Source: Gordonia aichiensis NBRC 108223 (lineage in GTDB: Bacteria; Actinomycetota; Actinomycetes; Mycobacteriales; Mycobacteriaceae). From it: a stretch of DNA of 64,000 nt. The stretch is from NCBI RefSeq assembly GCF_000332975.1, contig NZ_BANR01000008.1:1-64000 (forward strand), read 5' to 3'. This document shows positions 63,066-64,000 of this stretch, in pieces (within the stretch, counting starts at the first letter, position 1; each line of letters begins with the position of its first letter). The notes below the pieces were generated by a model. That model was not told the DNA's origin and searched no databases. It saw nothing but the letters and a program-made list of their open reading frames with translations. The translations under genes were made by a program, and so were the position numbers.

Positions 63066-64000
63066 ATGATGAAACACATGAGGGCCGGAATCCGTAAGGG
63101 CGGTTCGGCCCTCGTCGACGAGGTGCGTGCCATTCCTGCGCTGTCGGATCCCGATGTGCGACGGTACTTCTCGTCGCGCATGAACGTGTTCTTCCTCGTC
63201 GTCGCCCTCACGCTGTTCGCCGTGGCGTGGCCGACGGCGAGTCTGACCCACGACGTCCCCGCGTACGCGATGCCGGTGACTGCTGCCGCGATCGCGTGGC
63301 CGGTCGCCCTGTCGTGGTCGGCACCCGTTGTCGGATGGGCTGTTTCGTTGCTCGCGGCGATGATCATCGGGTCTGTCGTACCCACGGTTGGCGGGTGGCC
63401 CTGGTCGATTCAGGTCACGCACATCATCGCGATGCTCGTGCTGTCGTTCATGGCAGCACTGCGGTGCCCGTTGCGGTGGTTGCCCGTCATCTGGTTGGCC
63501 TCGACGTTGGTCCTGGTGAACGCGGCTCCCGATGAGCAGCGTCCGGGATGGATCTTCGGTCTGACCTCCAGCGCCGTCGTGATCGCGCTCCTGCGTGGAC
63601 TGTTTGCTTCCCGTCGACAACTCGCCGAGCGCACTCGGGAGACCAGGGCCGCAGAGTCGGAGGCCGCTGTCCTGCAGGAGCGGGCACGAATTGCCCGTGA
63701 CCTGCATGACATCGTCGCGCATCGGATGTCGATGGTGGTGGTGATGGCCCAGACGGCCCGGTATCGATTGCCCGATGTCAGCGACGACGCGGCCGCCGAG
63801 TTCGACGCGATCGCCACGGCTGCGCGCACCTCACTCGAGGAGGTGCGGCAATTGCTCGGCGTTCTGCGGGAGTCCGACGAGACCCCGACCGGTTCGGGCG
63901 CGCGCACCGCGCCGAACCCCGGCCTCGAACAGGTCGAGTCCTTGGTTGCGGCGACACGTCGTGCAGGCGCCGATGTGCAGTTGCACCTCGCAACGCCACT
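63066..64000 (+). CDS. NarL-type sensor histidine kinase (3' end outside window)
   Basis: The frame opens at tandem ATGs (63066, 63069) with GAGG 7 nt upstream and is still open at the window edge, giving at least 311 residues. Five hydrophobic helices (about residues 40-175) form the membrane sensor. The HisKA_3 dimerisation helix follows: ERARIARDLHDIVAHRMSMVVV, phosphoacceptor His214, then LEEVRQLLGVLRE. The ATPase domain would lie beyond the window, and a LuxR-type response regulator gene is expected next. Signal unknown. Confidence 0.92.
   Translation, partial: MMKHMRAGIRKGGSALVDEVRAIPALSDPDVRRYFSSRMNVFFLVVALTLFAVAWPTASLTHDVPAYAMPVTAAAIAWPVALSWSAPVVGWAVSLLAAMIIGSVVPTVGGWPWSIQVTHIIAMLVLSFMAALRCPLRWLPVIWLASTLVLVNAAPDEQRPGWIFGLTSSAVVIALLRGLFASRRQLAERTRETRAAESEAAVLQERARIARDLHDIVAHRMSMVVVMAQTARYRLPDVSDDAAAEFDAIATAARTSLEEVRQLLGVLRESDETPTGSGARTAPNPGLEQVESLVAATRRAGADVQLHLATP

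Overview
The window is 64 kb of high-GC, densely coding chromosomal DNA from a mycolic-acid actinomycete. Gene content and order follow the Mycobacterium tuberculosis segment from about Rv3053c (nrdH) down to Rv3011c (gatA): nrdHIEF, fecB-like lipoprotein, ctaD, serB, ABC ATPase, NUDIX, echA, methyltransferases, the methylglucose lipopolysaccharide (MGLP) cluster, etfBA (fixAB), GNAT, acyltransferase, iscS, mnmA, MetE-like protein, ligA, ACT protein, gatCA. I compare with M. tuberculosis from memory of its gene order. The genus is inferred: Gordonia or a close relative fits, but nothing here fixes the species. I saw no rRNA, tRNA, insertion sequence, prophage or CRISPR array. The only stretch above 300 bases without a gene is 1541-1880, and it carries a hairpin and a pair of NrdR boxes.

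Region by region. 1-1.6 kb: an unidentified gene tail, then a TetR regulator divergent from an FMN reductase with a clear operator between them. 1.7-6.1 kb: the class Ib ribonucleotide reductase operon. 6.1-11.4 kb: a SWIM/SNF2 helicase pair and a DUF2252 protein. 11.5-12.8 kb: a decayed beta-carbonic anhydrase lying directly behind an iron-siderophore-type binding lipoprotein. 13.1-17.4 kb: ctaD, then serB, a PTH2-domain protein and a cupin, the last three overlapping by 4 bp. 17.4-28.6 kb: hydrolase, LLM flavin oxidoreductase, ABC ATPase, NUDIX, LigD-type polymerase domain, enoyl-CoA hydratase, two methyltransferases, a frameshifted small gene, MFS and GlxA-type regulator. 28.6-35.9 kb: glucan/MGLP genes (GH13, beta-propeller lipoprotein, acetyltransferase, GT4, GH57, methyltransferase). 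36.0-39.9 kb: etfBA and an OlsB/OlsA-like acyltransferase pair.

40.0-47.4 kb is an accessory block (DUF4334 protein, drug-type MFS, very large AfsR/BTAD regulator, FAD oxidoreductase) that splits the acyltransferase-iscS adjacency known from mycobacteria. 47.5-54.9 kb: iscS-mnmA, a MetE-like protein, an MFS, a YjbR protein and ligA. 54.9-61.0 kb: a LysR/SDR/SnoaL-like module, a macro domain protein, an ACT protein, a monooxygenase fused to membrane segments, and gatCA. 61.0-64.0 kb: a membrane alpha/beta-hydrolase overlapping a secreted phospholipase A2-like protein, then a histidine kinase cut by the window end.

Two cross-window patterns stand out. An exact 14-bp palindrome lies before both a methyltransferase gene and etfB, suggesting one shared regulator. 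Short tandem duplications (14-27 bp) sit at the ends of otherwise conserved genes (nrdI, ligA, the GNAT gene, an MFS, a hydrolase, DUF4334), adding low-complexity tails or forming repeated operator-like sites.
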